Positions 38,535 through 47,991 of a stretch of 64,000 bases of DNA are shown one piece after another. Location: the NCBI GenBank assembly GCA_025359085.1, contig JANYHL010000096.1, positions 1 to 64,000 on the forward strand. Direction: 5' to 3'. The position numbers and the translations under genes were made by a program. The stretch's first letter is position 1. The number at the start of each line of letters is the position of its first letter. The notes beneath the pieces were generated by a model. It did not search any database. It was not told the origin of the DNA and worked only from the letters and a program-made list of their open reading frames with translations. This stretch comes from Gammaproteobacteria bacterium (GTDB lineage Bacteria; Pseudomonadota; Gammaproteobacteria; Burkholderiales; Burkholderiaceae_C).

Positions 38535-39339
38535 CGCAGGGCGACTCGGGCAGTTCGCGCTTTGGGTCGCTCAGCATGCGCTGCCCTTTTTTTTCTTGCT
38601 GCTGACGCTGTTGCTGGTGGCGACCTGCGTCGGCTGGTGCTTGCTGCGGCGCGCCAACCCGCATCGCGCACTGTCTGCGGGTTCGCCCGGGCTTGCCATC
38701 GGTCGACGCATCGCAGTTGGTTTTTTCGTCATCCTGGCAGGCGCCGCGGTCTTCGTCGGGTTGGCTGCAAATCTGGGTGCTGGAGCAGCATTGAGCCGGG
38801 CTGACCAGGCGCTCACCGATGCGTTGCGCTTCAGCGTGGCTCCGTCGACGCAACAGGTGTTTGCGGCACTCACGCACCTGGCCGATCCCATCACGCTCAC
38901 ACTGTTGGGCATCGGCATCGCCGTTGTGCTGGTTGCCCACGGGCAGCGCGGGCTGGCACTCGGCTGGGCGGTCGCGCTGGCGGGCAACGGCTGGCTGAAC
39001 CAGACCCTCAAGCAACTTGTGGGCCGCGTCCGGCCCGTGGAGCCGCACAACCTGGTGCAGGCAGCCGGATTGAGCTTTCCCAGTGGCCACAGCTCCGGTG
39101 CGGTGGTGGCCTATGGCATGCTGGCCTACTTGGCGCTGCGACTGCTGCCCCAGCGCTGGCAGTTGCCAGTGCTGCTGGCTGCGGTCACGCTGGTCGTCAC
39201 GGTTGGCGCCAGCCGCTTGTTCCTGCGCGTGCATTTTGCCAGCGACGTACTCGCCGGTTTTGCCACCGGGGCGGCCTGGCTCGCGTTGTGCATCACGGGT
39301 ATGGAGCTCGTGCGTTGGTGGAACTCAGGCCGGGCCTGA
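38524..39339 (+). CDS. PAP2-family membrane phosphatase
   Basis: Membrane phosphatase of about 271 residues and six helices. The three PAP2 signature blocks are present: KQLVGRVRPVEP, LSFPSGHSSGAVVAYGM and SRLFLRVHFASDVLAG, with both catalytic histidines. I chose GTG 38524, preceded by GGGGGAACTGCCC; it overlaps the phosphoesterase gene by 11 bases. A start at 38470 is possible. It would dephosphorylate a lipid phosphate or undecaprenyl pyrophosphate on the periplasmic side, reversing or following the kinase reaction two genes upstream. Confidence 0.88.
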   Translation: MNADAGRLGQFALWVAQHALPFFFLLLTLLLVATCVGWCLLRRANPHRALSAGSPGLAIGRRIAVGFFVILAGAAVFVGLAANLGAGAALSRADQALTDALRFSVAPSTQQVFAALTHLADPITLTLLGIGIAVVLVAHGQRGLALGWAVALAGNGWLNQTLKQLVGRVRPVEPHNLVQAAGLSFPSGHSSGAVVAYGMLAYLALRLLPQRWQLPVLLAAVTLVVTVGASRLFLRVHFASDVLAGFATGAAWLALCITGMELVRWWNSGRA

Positions 39340-39358
39340 TTGCCGGTGTCCGTCGTGC

Positions 39359-39928
39359 TCAGACTTCAGCCTGCGCAATGCGCATGATTTCTTTGGCAAT
39401 GTCTTCGGGCGACAGCACAAAATCAATGCAGCCGCTGTCAATGGCGCTTTCGGGCATGTCGGGCTGGCCCGCTGTGTCAGGTTTTTGCGCGATGGTGATG
39501 CCACCCACTTCCTTGATGCCACGCAGTGCGGCGGCGCCGTCGCCGTCGTAGCCCGACACAATCACGGCAATCAGCTTGCCGTCCCAGTACTGGGTGAGGG
39601 ACTTCAAAAAAACCGTGATCACATCCGGCCAGCCGCGCGGTTTGGAGATGGGTCTGAGCTGGAATGCTTCGCCATCAACATGCAAATCGCGGTTGGCCGG
39701 GATGATGTAGACATGGTTGGGCTCGATCAGCAGGTTTTCGGTGATCAGCTCCACCGGCATGCTGGAAAAGCGCGGCAGCACCTCATGCAACTGGGTGGGC
39801 ATTATGGTGATGTGGTTGACGATGACAATCGCCACCCCCATGTCCTTGGGCAGGTTTTTCAGCAGTCGAATGTAGGCGTCCAGCCCACCGGCCGAACCAC
39901 CGATGCAAACAATCGGAAAGTTTTTCAT
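39359..39928 (-). CDS. Stand-alone CheB-type methylesterase domain
   Basis: A 189-residue protein made only of the CheB C-terminal methylesterase domain. The catalytic triad positions are seen in CIGGSAGGLDA (Ser), IVNHITIMP (His) and GYDGDGAAAL (Asp). The receiver domain of ordinary CheB is missing, so activity is not under CheA phosphorylation in the standard way. The start overlaps the upstream histidine kinase by four bases. In many hybrids this domain is fused to CheR and PAS; here a CheR-PAS remnant lies just upstream. Confidence 0.9.
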   Translation of the reverse strand: MKNFPIVCIGGSAGGLDAYIRLLKNLPKDMGVAIVIVNHITIMPTQLHEVLPRFSSMPVELITENLLIEPNHVYIIPANRDLHVDGEAFQLRPISKPRGWPDVITVFLKSLTQYWDGKLIAVIVSGYDGDGAAALRGIKEVGGITIAQKPDTAGQPDMPESAIDSGCIDFVLSPEDIAKEIMRIAQAEV

Positions 39929-41469
39929 TTGGGCTCCGGTGCAACGGCCCGCGCCAGGTCGGCACGGCGCGCAATGGGTGGCTTGACCCGTTCCGTGTTG
40001 GGCGGATTGTCTTCGACATTCAGCAGGTTGCGCGGTGCGGCCTTCTGCTGAACCGTTGCTTTCAGCGGCCCTGACGCTTGCTCCTGTGCGCCGGTGGGCA
40101 GTGGCGCTGCGAGGTTCAGATCAAACCAGAACTCACTGCCGATGCCAACGCGGCTTTGGACGCCGATTTCGCCGTTCATCATTTCAACCAGCCGCTTGCA
40201 AACCACCAAGCCAATGCCGGTGCCCTCCTGCGTGCCACTCTCCTGGCCGAGTCGATTGAAGGGCTGGAACAATTGGTCCAGCTTGTCTGGCGGCAAGCCC
40301 GCGCCGGTGTCAATCACGCGGATGCGGATGCGCCCCGCGGCGGGGATGCTGCAGGTCACGTCGACCGTGCCGCCAGCGCGGTTGTATTTGATCGCGTTGC
40401 TAACTAAATTAATGATCACTTGCTTCAAGCGGGTGTGGTCGGCTTGAACAAAACACGCGCTCTCAAAGGGTGCAAAGCTGACGCCGATGCCGCTTTTTTG
40501 CGCCTGCGGCTCAATCATGGCCTGGCAATCGGAGAATTTCTCAGACAGCGAAACCGGTTCCATCGACAACGACAGCTTGCCCGACTCGACTTGGACCAGG
40601 TCAAGGATTTCGTTGATCAGCGTCAGCAAATACCAGCCACCGCTCAGAATCTGTTGCAGGCTGGCGTGCTGGCTGGGCGTGGGCGCAGGCGTGCCCGATT
40701 CGAGCAACTGTGTAAAGCCCAAAATGGCATTCAGCGGCGAGCGTAGCTCATGGCTCATGTTGGACAAAAATTCGGACTTGGCAAGATTGGCTTTGTCCGC
40801 TAAAAACAGGGCACTCTCCAGCTTGAGCTTGCTCTCCTGCAGCGATTGATCCAGCAATTTGCGAGATGAGATGTCGCTCAGCACCACGCGCAAGACGGGC
40901 GCGCCCTCTGTTTCATGCGAGACGGTGGCGGTCAAACCGACCCAGAGCGCGCTGCCCTCACTGTGCAGCATTTGCAACTCGCAGGTCTGGGCTTCACCCG
41001 TTGCCATGAGTTGCCTGCGGCACTGGTAGAAGACGTCTTGTTGGGTTTTGACGATAAAGCGGCTGATGGGTCGCTTGACCAGTGCGCTACGCGACACGCC
41101 GAATAGGGTGGCTGCGGTCAGGTTGGCCTCCAGAATCAGCCCTTCGGCGCTGACCGTCAGGTAACCGACCGGCGCCAGGTCATACAGGTCGAAATAGCGG
41201 GCGCGGGACGCTTCGAGGGCTTGTTGCACCCGGCCCAGTTCGTCGTTTTGCATCTCCAGCTCTGCTTGATGCACGGCCAGTTCGTGCATCAGCTGCCGCG
41301 TGTCCTCTAAGGACGGCGCTTGCAGGCTCAGAGGCAACTTCGCCAATTTGGCAAGCGCCAAATCTTCGGCCCGTCGGCGCATCTCGGACGTTGGGTTTAA
41401 CGTTGGCTGGTGCATGGCAGATGCATGGCGATCGACCGGGGTGGCGGGGTCTCTATCCTTGCAATCCAT
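39925..41469 (-). CDS. PAS-domain sensor histidine kinase
   Basis: Cytoplasmic histidine kinase of 514 residues without membrane segments. Order: a coiled-coil region (residues about 35-85, RQLMHELAVHQAELEMQNDE), a PAS domain (about 90-215, YDLAPVGYLTVSAEGLILEA), HisKA with the phosphorylated histidine in NMSHELRSPLNAILG, and a HATPase domain (INLVSNAIKYN, DTGAGLPPD, GTGIGLVVCKRL). There is no receiver domain. ATG 41469 follows CAGGAGTTATTCTC; the longer frame to 41586 starts inside a repeat. It is coupled to the CheB domain protein and probably forms a signalling unit with it. Confidence 0.9.
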   Translation of the reverse strand: MDCKDRDPATPVDRHASAMHQPTLNPTSEMRRRAEDLALAKLAKLPLSLQAPSLEDTRQLMHELAVHQAELEMQNDELGRVQQALEASRARYFDLYDLAPVGYLTVSAEGLILEANLTAATLFGVSRSALVKRPISRFIVKTQQDVFYQCRRQLMATGEAQTCELQMLHSEGSALWVGLTATVSHETEGAPVLRVVLSDISSRKLLDQSLQESKLKLESALFLADKANLAKSEFLSNMSHELRSPLNAILGFTQLLESGTPAPTPSQHASLQQILSGGWYLLTLINEILDLVQVESGKLSLSMEPVSLSEKFSDCQAMIEPQAQKSGIGVSFAPFESACFVQADHTRLKQVIINLVSNAIKYNRAGGTVDVTCSIPAAGRIRIRVIDTGAGLPPDKLDQLFQPFNRLGQESGTQEGTGIGLVVCKRLVEMMNGEIGVQSRVGIGSEFWFDLNLAAPLPTGAQEQASGPLKATVQQKAAPRNLLNVEDNPPNTERVKPPIARRADLARAVAPEPK

Positions 41470-41567
41470 GAGAATAACTCCTGCATTTTGTTGATGAATC
41501 ATTCTAGCCGCTGCGAGGTGGGGGCCCTGACGCTGCGGCACCGCTGCCTTTTCATTTACGATGCTAT

Positions 41568-41632
41568 CTAAGTTATAGCATAACACGAAGATAGCACAAG
41601 GGCTACAGCCTCATTTTGCTTATAGCTCTGGT
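41568..41632 (+). repeat. Dispersed repeat family, copy D
   Basis: Contains GCACAAGGGCTACAGCCTCA, matching copy A (ACAAGGGCTACAGCCTATTT), plus TATAGC palindromic pieces (GCTATCTAAGTTATAGC at 41568). It lies between the histidine kinase and the CheR-PAS remnant. Confidence 0.55.
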
Positions 41633-41636
41633 AAGT

Positions 41637-42380
41637 TCAGCGTTTAGTCGGAGGGGCCTCGCATGCACGCTCGGTGGTGGCAATGGCGTACACCTGACCC
41701 GCCTCGTTGAGCAGCGCGGTGGCGGTGAGCGACACCGCCAATGTGTGGCCATCTTTGCTCAGGCGCTGGGTTTGGTAGGGTTCCAGCCTTTGCGCCAGAC
41801 TGAGCTGGTGCACCTTGAGCAGGGCCTCTTCCTGCAAGGCTTTCGGAATCCGTTCGCGCACATTCATTTTCAGCGCTTCAGCCTCGCTCCAGCCAAACAG
41901 GCGCTCGGCCCCCGGGTTCCAGGCGGTGATGTTGCCATTGAGTTCTTGCACCGTGATGGCGTCATGCGCATCGCGCACAACCACCGCCAGGCGCAGCAGT
42001 TTATTGGCCATTTGCAGCGCCTCGCGCGTGCGCCTGATATCGGTGTTTTCAACAAAAGTAATCACCGCGCCTTCAATCACGTTGTCGAGCGTGCGGTAAG
42101 GCAGGATGCGCAGGGTGTAGCTCTTGCCGTCGCTGGCCTGCACTTCCACCTCTTTGGGAACCAGGGTTTGCAGCACGGCTTGCACGTCTGCCACCAGGTT
42201 GCTGTAGCCCACCAGGTTGCTCACCACATGGGCCACTGGCCGACCCACGTCGCTCAAAATCAGGTTGGTGATATGGGCGGCGGTCGGGGTAAAGCGCAGG
42301 ATGCGCAAGTTGTGATCAACAAAAACAGTGCCAATGCCGGTGCCCGCCAGCAGGTTGTTCATGTCGTTGTTGGCACGCGA
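41637..42380 (-). pseudogene. 3' remnant of a CheB/CheR/PAS hybrid gene
   Basis: The frame entering at 42380 begins SRANNDMNNLLAGTGIGTVF and continues VDHNLRILRFTPTAA, which is the coiled coil/PAS junction typical of large CheB-CheR-PAS fusion proteins. A second PAS domain follows (AVVVRDAHDAITVQELNGNI, AWNPGAERLFGWSEAEALKM) to the stop at 41637. The CheB, CheR and coiled-coil parts that should precede are absent: at 42380/42381 the sequence changes directly into dinB. Short in-frame starts exist inside but no ribosome-binding site is evident. Confidence 0.8.
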
Positions 42381-42799
42381 TAGACCTCGTCCACGCCTCG
42401 GTCTTCCATTAACGGGGCGATGTCGGTGACGATGGCCTTGAAGGCGCGTGAATATTTGCGGTATTCGGCAAAGTCCACCGGCAACAGAATGGCCTGCGGG
42501 CACAGTTTGGCGGCTTTCATCAGGCCCAGTGCCGAGCCCACCCCAAACTGGCGCGCCGCATAGGTGGCGGTGGTGACGACGCCGCGCCCGGTGTAGCCCT
42601 GCAAGCGGGGAAAGGCGTCCAGCGCGATGCGCGCCAGGGCGGTGTGTTGTTGGGTCTGGCGCAGCGTTTCGTCTGCGGCGCGACGGGCGCCGCCGATGAC
42701 CACCGGCAAGCCCTGCAATTGGGGGTAACGCAGCAGTTCCACCGAGGCATAAAAGGCATCCATGTCAAGGTGGGCAATGCGACGTATTTTTTCGCTCAT
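42381..42799 (-). pseudogene. 5' remnant of Y-family DNA polymerase (DinB/Pol IV-like)
   Basis: From ATG 42799 the frame reads MSEKIRRIAHLDMDAFYASV with the catalytic DxD, GRGVVTTATYAARQFGVGSA (incoming-nucleotide region) and EDRGVDEVY with the second catalytic Asp-Glu. It breaks inside the next codon at 42381 and would end after four foreign residues at 42359. Only about 139 of roughly 380 residues remain; the thumb and little-finger domains are gone, so polymerase function is lost. The retained part starts normally, which shows this was once a functional gene. Confidence 0.85.
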
Positions 42800-42901
42800 G
42801 GGTGAAGGATAGCGCGATGCAATATTGCTTTGGGTCAAGCAGTAACACCCCTAGAATGACTATGCTGCAGTGCAGCAGCTATTTACCCAACTGGAACCGG
42901 T

Positions 42902-45580
42902 ATGGACAAGCACTTTCTCACGCCACTTTTTTCACCTCGCTCGATCGCCGTTTTTATTGGCAAGGTCGACGATCCTTCGACCCAGACTGCGCAGGCGCAG
43001 GCTTTGCACCGGGCGATTCGGGCACAGCGCTTTGTCGGCACGCTGGTGTTTCTGGATATCAACTTCAGCGGCACCCTGGCCGATCTGGCGCATACCGAGG
43101 CGGATCTGGCGATCATTGCCTTGCCTGCGGATGAAGTGGCCGCCGCCCTGGAGATTGCCGGTCGTATCAAATGCCGTGCCGCGCTGGTGATCTCCAGCGG
43201 CATTGACGCCGCGTTGGCCGCCGAGCTGAACAAAATTGCACGCCGTGACGGCATGCAATTGTTGGGGCCCAATTGCCTGGGTTTTCAGCGCCCCCATCTG
43301 CAGCTCAATGCCAGTGTGGCGGGGGCTTTGAGCGCACCCGGGCCGCTGGCTCTGGTGTCGCAATCAGGTGCCTTGACGTCGTCCATTCTGGACTGGGCGC
43401 AAAAGAACGGCGTGGGGTTTTCGACCGTGGTGTCGCTGGGCCCCAATACCGCCGTGGACATGGCCCAGGTGCTCGATTTTCTGGCATCCGATGCCCATAC
43501 GCACAGCATCGTGGTCTATCTGGAGGGCATCAGCAACGCGCGCCGTTTCATGAGTGCGCTGCGCGCGGCGGCCAATGTCAAACCGGTGGTGGTGCTCAAG
43601 GGCGGCCGCCGGGCCGCCGGCAACCGGGCGGCACTCACCCATTCGGGCACGATTGTTGGCAGTGACGATGTGTTTGACGCCGCCTTGCGCCGGGCCGGCG
43701 CGGTGCGGGTGCGCTCGTTTGTGGCGCTGTTTTCGGCGGCCAAATGTTTGGCTTCCCGCTACCGGCCGGTCGGGCGCCGCCTGGCCATCGTGACCAATGG
43801 CGGCGGGCCCGGCGTGTTGGCGGCTGACTGGGTGACTGAAATCAACCTGCAACTGGCCAGCCTCACCCCTGAACAGGCGCAAGCCCTCAAGCCTCAATTG
43901 CCGCCACTGGCTTCGCTGTGTGATCTGATTGATATTTCGGAAGAAGCCGGTGCTGAGCATTTCAAGGCCGCGGTGCAGGCGGCGGCCAGCGCACCGCAGG
44001 TTGATGGCGTGTTGGCCATTTGTTCCCCTAAAGTGGATGTTGACATTGCGATCATTGCCACGGCGCTGGCTGAGGCCAACAAACAGCTGGGCAAGCCTTT
44101 GTTTACCTGCCTGATGGGGGATGCGACCGTGGGCGACGCCAGACGCATCTTGAGCGATGCGGTGATTCCGACCTTTCGCACGCCGGAGGCGGCGGTGGGC
44201 GCTTTCGGCAACATTGCGGCCTTTTACCAGAACCAGCAACTGCTGCAGCAAACGCCACCGCCGATGTCAGACCTGGCCAAACCCGACATCGAGGGTGCCC
44301 GCATGTTGATTGAGAGCGTGCTGGCCGAGCGGCGCAAGGTGCTCACCGAGATGGAGTCCAAGTCGCTGCTGGCCGCGTTTCATATTCCGGTGACCAAGAC
44401 CATTCTGGCGCGCAGCGTCAACGAGGCGATCATGATCGCCACCCAGTTGGGGTTTCCGGTGGCACTCAAGATTGACTCGCCCGACATCAGCCACAAGTCA
44501 GATGTGCAGGGTGTGGCGCTGAATATCATCAACGCCGTGGGAGTGCGTGACACCTACATCGACATGATGGATGCGGTGGCCCGGCTGCAACCGCAAGCGC
44601 GCATCAATGGCGTCACGATTCAGAACATGTCGAGCCAGAAGCGCGGGCGCGAAGTCTATGTAGGAATGGTCACCGATGAGCCGTTTGGCCCGGTGATCGC
44701 GTTTGGGTCGGGTGGCACCATGATCGAACTGATCAATGACCGTGTCATGGAGTTGCCGCCGCTGAATCAATTTTTGGCGCGCCGGTTGATTGAGCGCGCC
44801 CGCGTGGCCGAGACGCTGGCTGAGTGGCGCGGTGCGGCACCGGTGAATATGGAAGCGCTGGAGCAGATATTGTTGCGGGTGTCTGAGATGGTGTGTGAGT
44901 TGCCGCAACTGCGCGAGATGGACATCAACCCCATCATCGTGGACGAAACCGGCGCCGTGGCGGTGGATGCGCGCATTGTGATCGACAACACGCCGCCGTC
45001 AGCGCGTCATTACAACCACCTGGCGATCCTGCCGTATCCGTCGCGCTACGAACAGGTATGGCCGCTGAAGGGCGGCGGCGATTACACGGTGCGCCCGGTG
45101 CACCCGGATGACGCCAGCATGTTGCAGGAGTTTGTGCGCAAGCTCTCGCCCGAGAGTCGTTACTTCCGTTTTGTCTCCTCCATGCAGGAGTTGCCGGCAA
45201 CCATGCTGTCGCGTTTTACGCTGATCGACTACGACCGCGAAATGGCCTTGGTGGCGGTTTACCGGGAGCGGCGCGTCGGCCCCGGCGGTGAAGTCAGCGA
45301 GGTGCCGCGCATCGTGGGTGTGTCGCGCTACATCACCAACCCGGATCGCTCCACCTGCGAGTTCTCTTTGGTCGTGTCCGATGACTTCAAAGGCCAGGGC
45401 CTGGGGTCGCGCCTGATGCTGTCGGTCATGGAGGTGGCCCGCGACAAAGGCTTGTCCGAGATTGAGGGCTTGGTGCTGGCCAAAAACCCGACCATGCTCA
45501 AACTGATGAAGGGTTTGGGTTTTGTGATCAAACCGTTCCCGGAGGATGCCGATTTCAAGCTGGTGACGCAGGTTCTCTGA
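42902..45580 (+). CDS. Pat/YfiQ-like protein lysine acetyltransferase (NDP-forming acyl-CoA synthetase + GNAT)
   Basis: 892-residue fusion. Residues 1-465 are a CoA-binding/ligase part (LLGPNCLGFQ, LVSQSGALTSSILDWA, and LTHSGTIVGSDD with a histidine near 247 at the place of the phosphorylated His of ADP-forming acyl-CoA synthetases). About 480-700 is an ATP-grasp domain (PVALKIDSPDISHKSDVQGV, REMDINPIIVDE). From about 720 a GNAT domain follows (YTVRPVHPDDASMLQEFV, DDFKGQGLGSRLMLSVM). Pat proteins acetylate and silence acyl-CoA synthetases, so the ligase at 1287 could be a target. Here the histidine is retained, unlike in some Pat enzymes. Confidence 0.88.
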   Translation: MDKHFLTPLFSPRSIAVFIGKVDDPSTQTAQAQALHRAIRAQRFVGTLVFLDINFSGTLADLAHTEADLAIIALPADEVAAALEIAGRIKCRAALVISSGIDAALAAELNKIARRDGMQLLGPNCLGFQRPHLQLNASVAGALSAPGPLALVSQSGALTSSILDWAQKNGVGFSTVVSLGPNTAVDMAQVLDFLASDAHTHSIVVYLEGISNARRFMSALRAAANVKPVVVLKGGRRAAGNRAALTHSGTIVGSDDVFDAALRRAGAVRVRSFVALFSAAKCLASRYRPVGRRLAIVTNGGGPGVLAADWVTEINLQLASLTPEQAQALKPQLPPLASLCDLIDISEEAGAEHFKAAVQAAASAPQVDGVLAICSPKVDVDIAIIATALAEANKQLGKPLFTCLMGDATVGDARRILSDAVIPTFRTPEAAVGAFGNIAAFYQNQQLLQQTPPPMSDLAKPDIEGARMLIESVLAERRKVLTEMESKSLLAAFHIPVTKTILARSVNEAIMIATQLGFPVALKIDSPDISHKSDVQGVALNIINAVGVRDTYIDMMDAVARLQPQARINGVTIQNMSSQKRGREVYVGMVTDEPFGPVIAFGSGGTMIELINDRVMELPPLNQFLARRLIERARVAETLAEWRGAAPVNMEALEQILLRVSEMVCELPQLREMDINPIIVDETGAVAVDARIVIDNTPPSARHYNHLAILPYPSRYEQVWPLKGGGDYTVRPVHPDDASMLQEFVRKLSPESRYFRFVSSMQELPATMLSRFTLIDYDREMALVAVYRERRVGPGGEVSEVPRIVGVSRYITNPDRSTCEFSLVVSDDFKGQGLGSRLMLSVMEVARDKGLSEIEGLVLAKNPTMLKLMKGLGFVIKPFPEDADFKLVTQVL

Positions 45581-45582
45581 TC

Positions 45583-45691
45583 AGTTGAGGACAGAGCTGG
45601 CTCGCTTCGCGTAGCTGCGGACTGTCCCGCAAGTTTTCATGATAGTTGAGGACAGCGCTGGCTCGCTTCGCGTAGCTGCGGTCTGTCCCGC
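45583..45691. repeat. Two 48-bp direct repeats between convergent pat and lldD
   Basis: Copies at 45583-45630 and 45644-45691 share AGTTGAGGACAG, CTGGCTCGCTTCGCGTAGCT and CTGTCCCGC with two mismatches. Each copy can fold, with GGACAG pairing to CTGTCC across the GCTTCGCG core. They fill nearly the whole gap between the two stop codons and may serve as a bidirectional terminator. A related but degenerate stretch (reverse orientation) occurs at 36511-36540 beside the catalase stub. Confidence 0.8.
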
Positions 45692-45697
45692 TATCTT

Positions 45698-46846
45698 TCA
45701 GTAAGTTACCGGTAGCAGAATGCTTTGGTCGACGGCGTTGATATCGGTGCGCCCGCAAAAGGCCATGGTCAGGTCAAGCTCTTTGTGGATGATTTCCAGC
45801 GCTTTGCTGACGCCTGTTTCACCCAGGGCGCCCAGGCCGTAAACGAAGGCGCGGCCGATGTACACGCCGCGCGCACCCAGGGCACGGGCCTTGAGTACGT
45901 CTTGTCCGCTGCGCACACCGCCGTCCATGTGAATTTCAATGTCCTTGCCCACGGCTTCAACAATGCGGGGCAGGGCGCGGATGCTGCTTTCAGCGCCATC
46001 GAGCTGGCGGCCGCCGTGGTTGGAGACAATCAACGCGTCGGCTCCGGCGTTGACGGCGAGGCGTGCATCTTCGGGGTCCTGGATTCCCTTGAGAATCAAT
46101 TTGCCACCCCAAAGCTTCTTGATCCATTCCACATCGTTCCAGTTCAGCGTTGGGTCAAATTGTTGGGCGGACCACTGCGTTAATGAGCTCATGTCGTCGA
46201 CACCGGTCACATGGCCGACGACATTGCCAAATCCGCGTCGTCGGGTGCCCAGCATGCCCAAAGCCCAGCGCGGCTTGGTCATCATGTTAAGAATATTGGG
46301 CAAGGTCAACTTCGGGGGCGCGCTGAGACCGTTTTTCAGGTCCTTGTGACGCTGGCCCATGATTTGCAGGTCCAGGGTCAGCACCAGCGCCGAGCAATGG
46401 GCGGCGCGCGCGCGCTCAATCAGACGTTCCATAAAGCCCCGGTCGCGGATGACGTAAACCTGGAACCAGAAGGGGTGGTTGTCGGTGCCTGCCGCGACGT
46501 CTTCAATCGAGCAGATGCTCATGGTGGAGAGGGTGAATGGCACACCAAATTTTTTGGCGGCGCGGGCCGCCAGAATTTCACCGTCGGCGTACTGCATGCC
46601 GGTCAACCCAATCGGCGCCAGGGCGACCGGCATGGTCACCGGTTGCCCGACCATGGTGCTGGCGGTGCTTCGGTTGTCCATGTTGATGGCAACTCGCTGG
46701 CGCAGTTTGATGCGCTGGAAATCAGACTCGTTGGCCCGGTAGGTGCTTTCGGTCCAGGAGCCGGAGTCGGCGTAGTCGTAGAACATGCGCGGAACGCGTT
46801 GTTGCGCCAGAACGCGCAGGTCTTCGATATTGGTGATGATGGACAT
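45698..46846 (-). CDS. lldD: FMN-dependent alpha-hydroxy-acid dehydrogenase (L-lactate dehydrogenase type)
   Basis: Oxidises L-lactate or a related 2-hydroxy acid and passes electrons to the respiratory chain. The 382-residue protein from ATG 46846 begins MSIITNIEDLRVLAQQRVPR and carries FYDYADSGSWTE, FMN-binding LAPIGLTGMQYADGE, the catalytic histidine/arginine motif VSNHGGRQLDGAES and EIHMDGGVRSGQDVLKA. AAAGGAAAGTCTC precedes the start. A longer frame to 47041 has no family similarity. It could equally be a glycolate- or mandelate-type enzyme. Confidence 0.9.
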   Translation of the reverse strand: MSIITNIEDLRVLAQQRVPRMFYDYADSGSWTESTYRANESDFQRIKLRQRVAINMDNRSTASTMVGQPVTMPVALAPIGLTGMQYADGEILAARAAKKFGVPFTLSTMSICSIEDVAAGTDNHPFWFQVYVIRDRGFMERLIERARAAHCSALVLTLDLQIMGQRHKDLKNGLSAPPKLTLPNILNMMTKPRWALGMLGTRRRGFGNVVGHVTGVDDMSSLTQWSAQQFDPTLNWNDVEWIKKLWGGKLILKGIQDPEDARLAVNAGADALIVSNHGGRQLDGAESSIRALPRIVEAVGKDIEIHMDGGVRSGQDVLKARALGARGVYIGRAFVYGLGALGETGVSKALEIIHKELDLTMAFCGRTDINAVDQSILLPVTY

Positions 46847-47045
46847 GAGACTTTCCTTTGGGGTGCCTGGATGGTAAGGGCGATCGCGACGGAGGGATTT
46901 GAAGCAAAATCCCTGACAGACGTGGGCGGCAAACGCCGGATGGACGAGGCCCAAAATAGGGGCGGCCACGGTACGCCAAATCAGAAGGCGCACTACATAC
47001 GGCACAAGACTGCACGCAAAACGGGGCAATCCGTTAGACAAAGCA

Positions 47046-47079
47046 AAGCGGGTTTCAAGAAAATCCTTGAAACCCGCTT
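47046..47079 (-). terminator. Terminator downstream of tRNA-Pro
   Basis: A perfect 14-bp stem (47046-47059 with 47066-47079, arm AAGCGGGTTTCAAG) with a six-base loop lies seven bases beyond the tRNA 3' end on the minus strand and is followed by TGCTTTGT. It would end the tRNA transcript before lldD. Confidence 0.85.
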
Positions 47080-47085
47080 ATTCAT

Positions 47086-47162
<77 letters not shown>

Positions 47163-47216
47163 ACAAGCTAGCATTGTAAGGGCTTGCGGTGCTGATTCCC
47201 CGGTTACCATTCAACA

Positions 47217-47981
47217 ATGTCGTCTCAAATCCCGTCGCTGCCATGGCTGGACCCCGGTCAAGATTTTCCTCCAGTGAGTCAAGCCTGGGACGAAAACTCT
47301 CCCGCTCCTGGCCTTTTGGCTGCAGGCGGCGTGCTGGAGATCGAAACTTTGCGCCGCGCCTACAGCCAGGGCATCTTTCCCTGGTATAGCGAAGGGCAGC
47401 CTACGTTGTGGTGGAGCCCGAATCCAAGAATGGTGCTGGAGGTCGCTAATTTTCGCTTGCAACCTTCTTTCAAAAAAAGGATACGGCAATTTTGTCAGAG
47501 GCCGGATTGTGAAATTCGGATCGACTCGGCCTTTGAAAAAGTCATTCAGGCCTGTGCCAGCAGTGAGCGTGTCGACCAGGCCGGTACCTGGATCGTGCCG
47601 GACATGATCGCCGCCTACGGCAAGCTGCACCGCGCCGGCTTGGCCCACAGCGTGGAAACCTGGATCAATGGCGAGCTGGCTGGAGGCTTGTACTGCGTGG
47701 CGCTGGGACAAGCCGTGTTTGGTGAGTCCATGTTCAGCCGCGTCAATGACGCCTCCAAGATTGCCTTGGCGGCCTTGGTGGGGTTTTGTCGTCATCATGG
47801 CATCGGCCAGATTGATTGCCAGCAAAACACGCACCACCTGGCTTCTTTTGGAGCGGGTGAGATTCCACGCGATTTATTTTTGAAGCGGGTCGCAGCTGCG
47901 CTCGATCAAGCCGGGCCAGATTGGGATTTTGACTGCCAATTCTGGCAACAATTGCTGCCCCCCGGGTCCAAACCAACGTGA
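47217..47981 (+). CDS. aat: Leucyl/phenylalanyl-tRNA-protein transferase
   Basis: Adds Leu or Phe from aminoacyl-tRNA to proteins with N-terminal Lys or Arg, marking them for ClpAP through the N-degron pathway. The 254-residue protein shows the signature [20 protein letters not shown] followed by [21 protein letters not shown], then [19 protein letters not shown] and [14 protein letters not shown]. The start ATG 47217 fits the family length. It lies ten bases before bpt, so both N-degron transferases are made from one transcript. Confidence 0.97.
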   Translation: MSSQIPSLPWLDPGQDFPPVSQAWDENSPAPGLLAAGGVLEIETLRRAYSQGIFPWYSEGQPTLWWSPNPRMVLEVANFRLQPSFKKRIRQFCQRPDCEIRIDSAFEKVIQACASSERVDQAGTWIVPDMIAAYGKLHRAGLAHSVETWINGELAGGLYCVALGQAVFGESMFSRVNDASKIALAALVGFCRHHGIGQIDCQQNTHHLASFGAGEIPRDLFLKRVAAALDQAGPDWDFDCQFWQQLLPPGSKPT

Positions 47982-47991
47982 AGTCAATGAA

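Noticed and set aside
45598-45691. Possible CRISPR array from two 48-bp repeats
   Set aside because: Only two units with a 13-bp spacer between them; no cas genes in the window.
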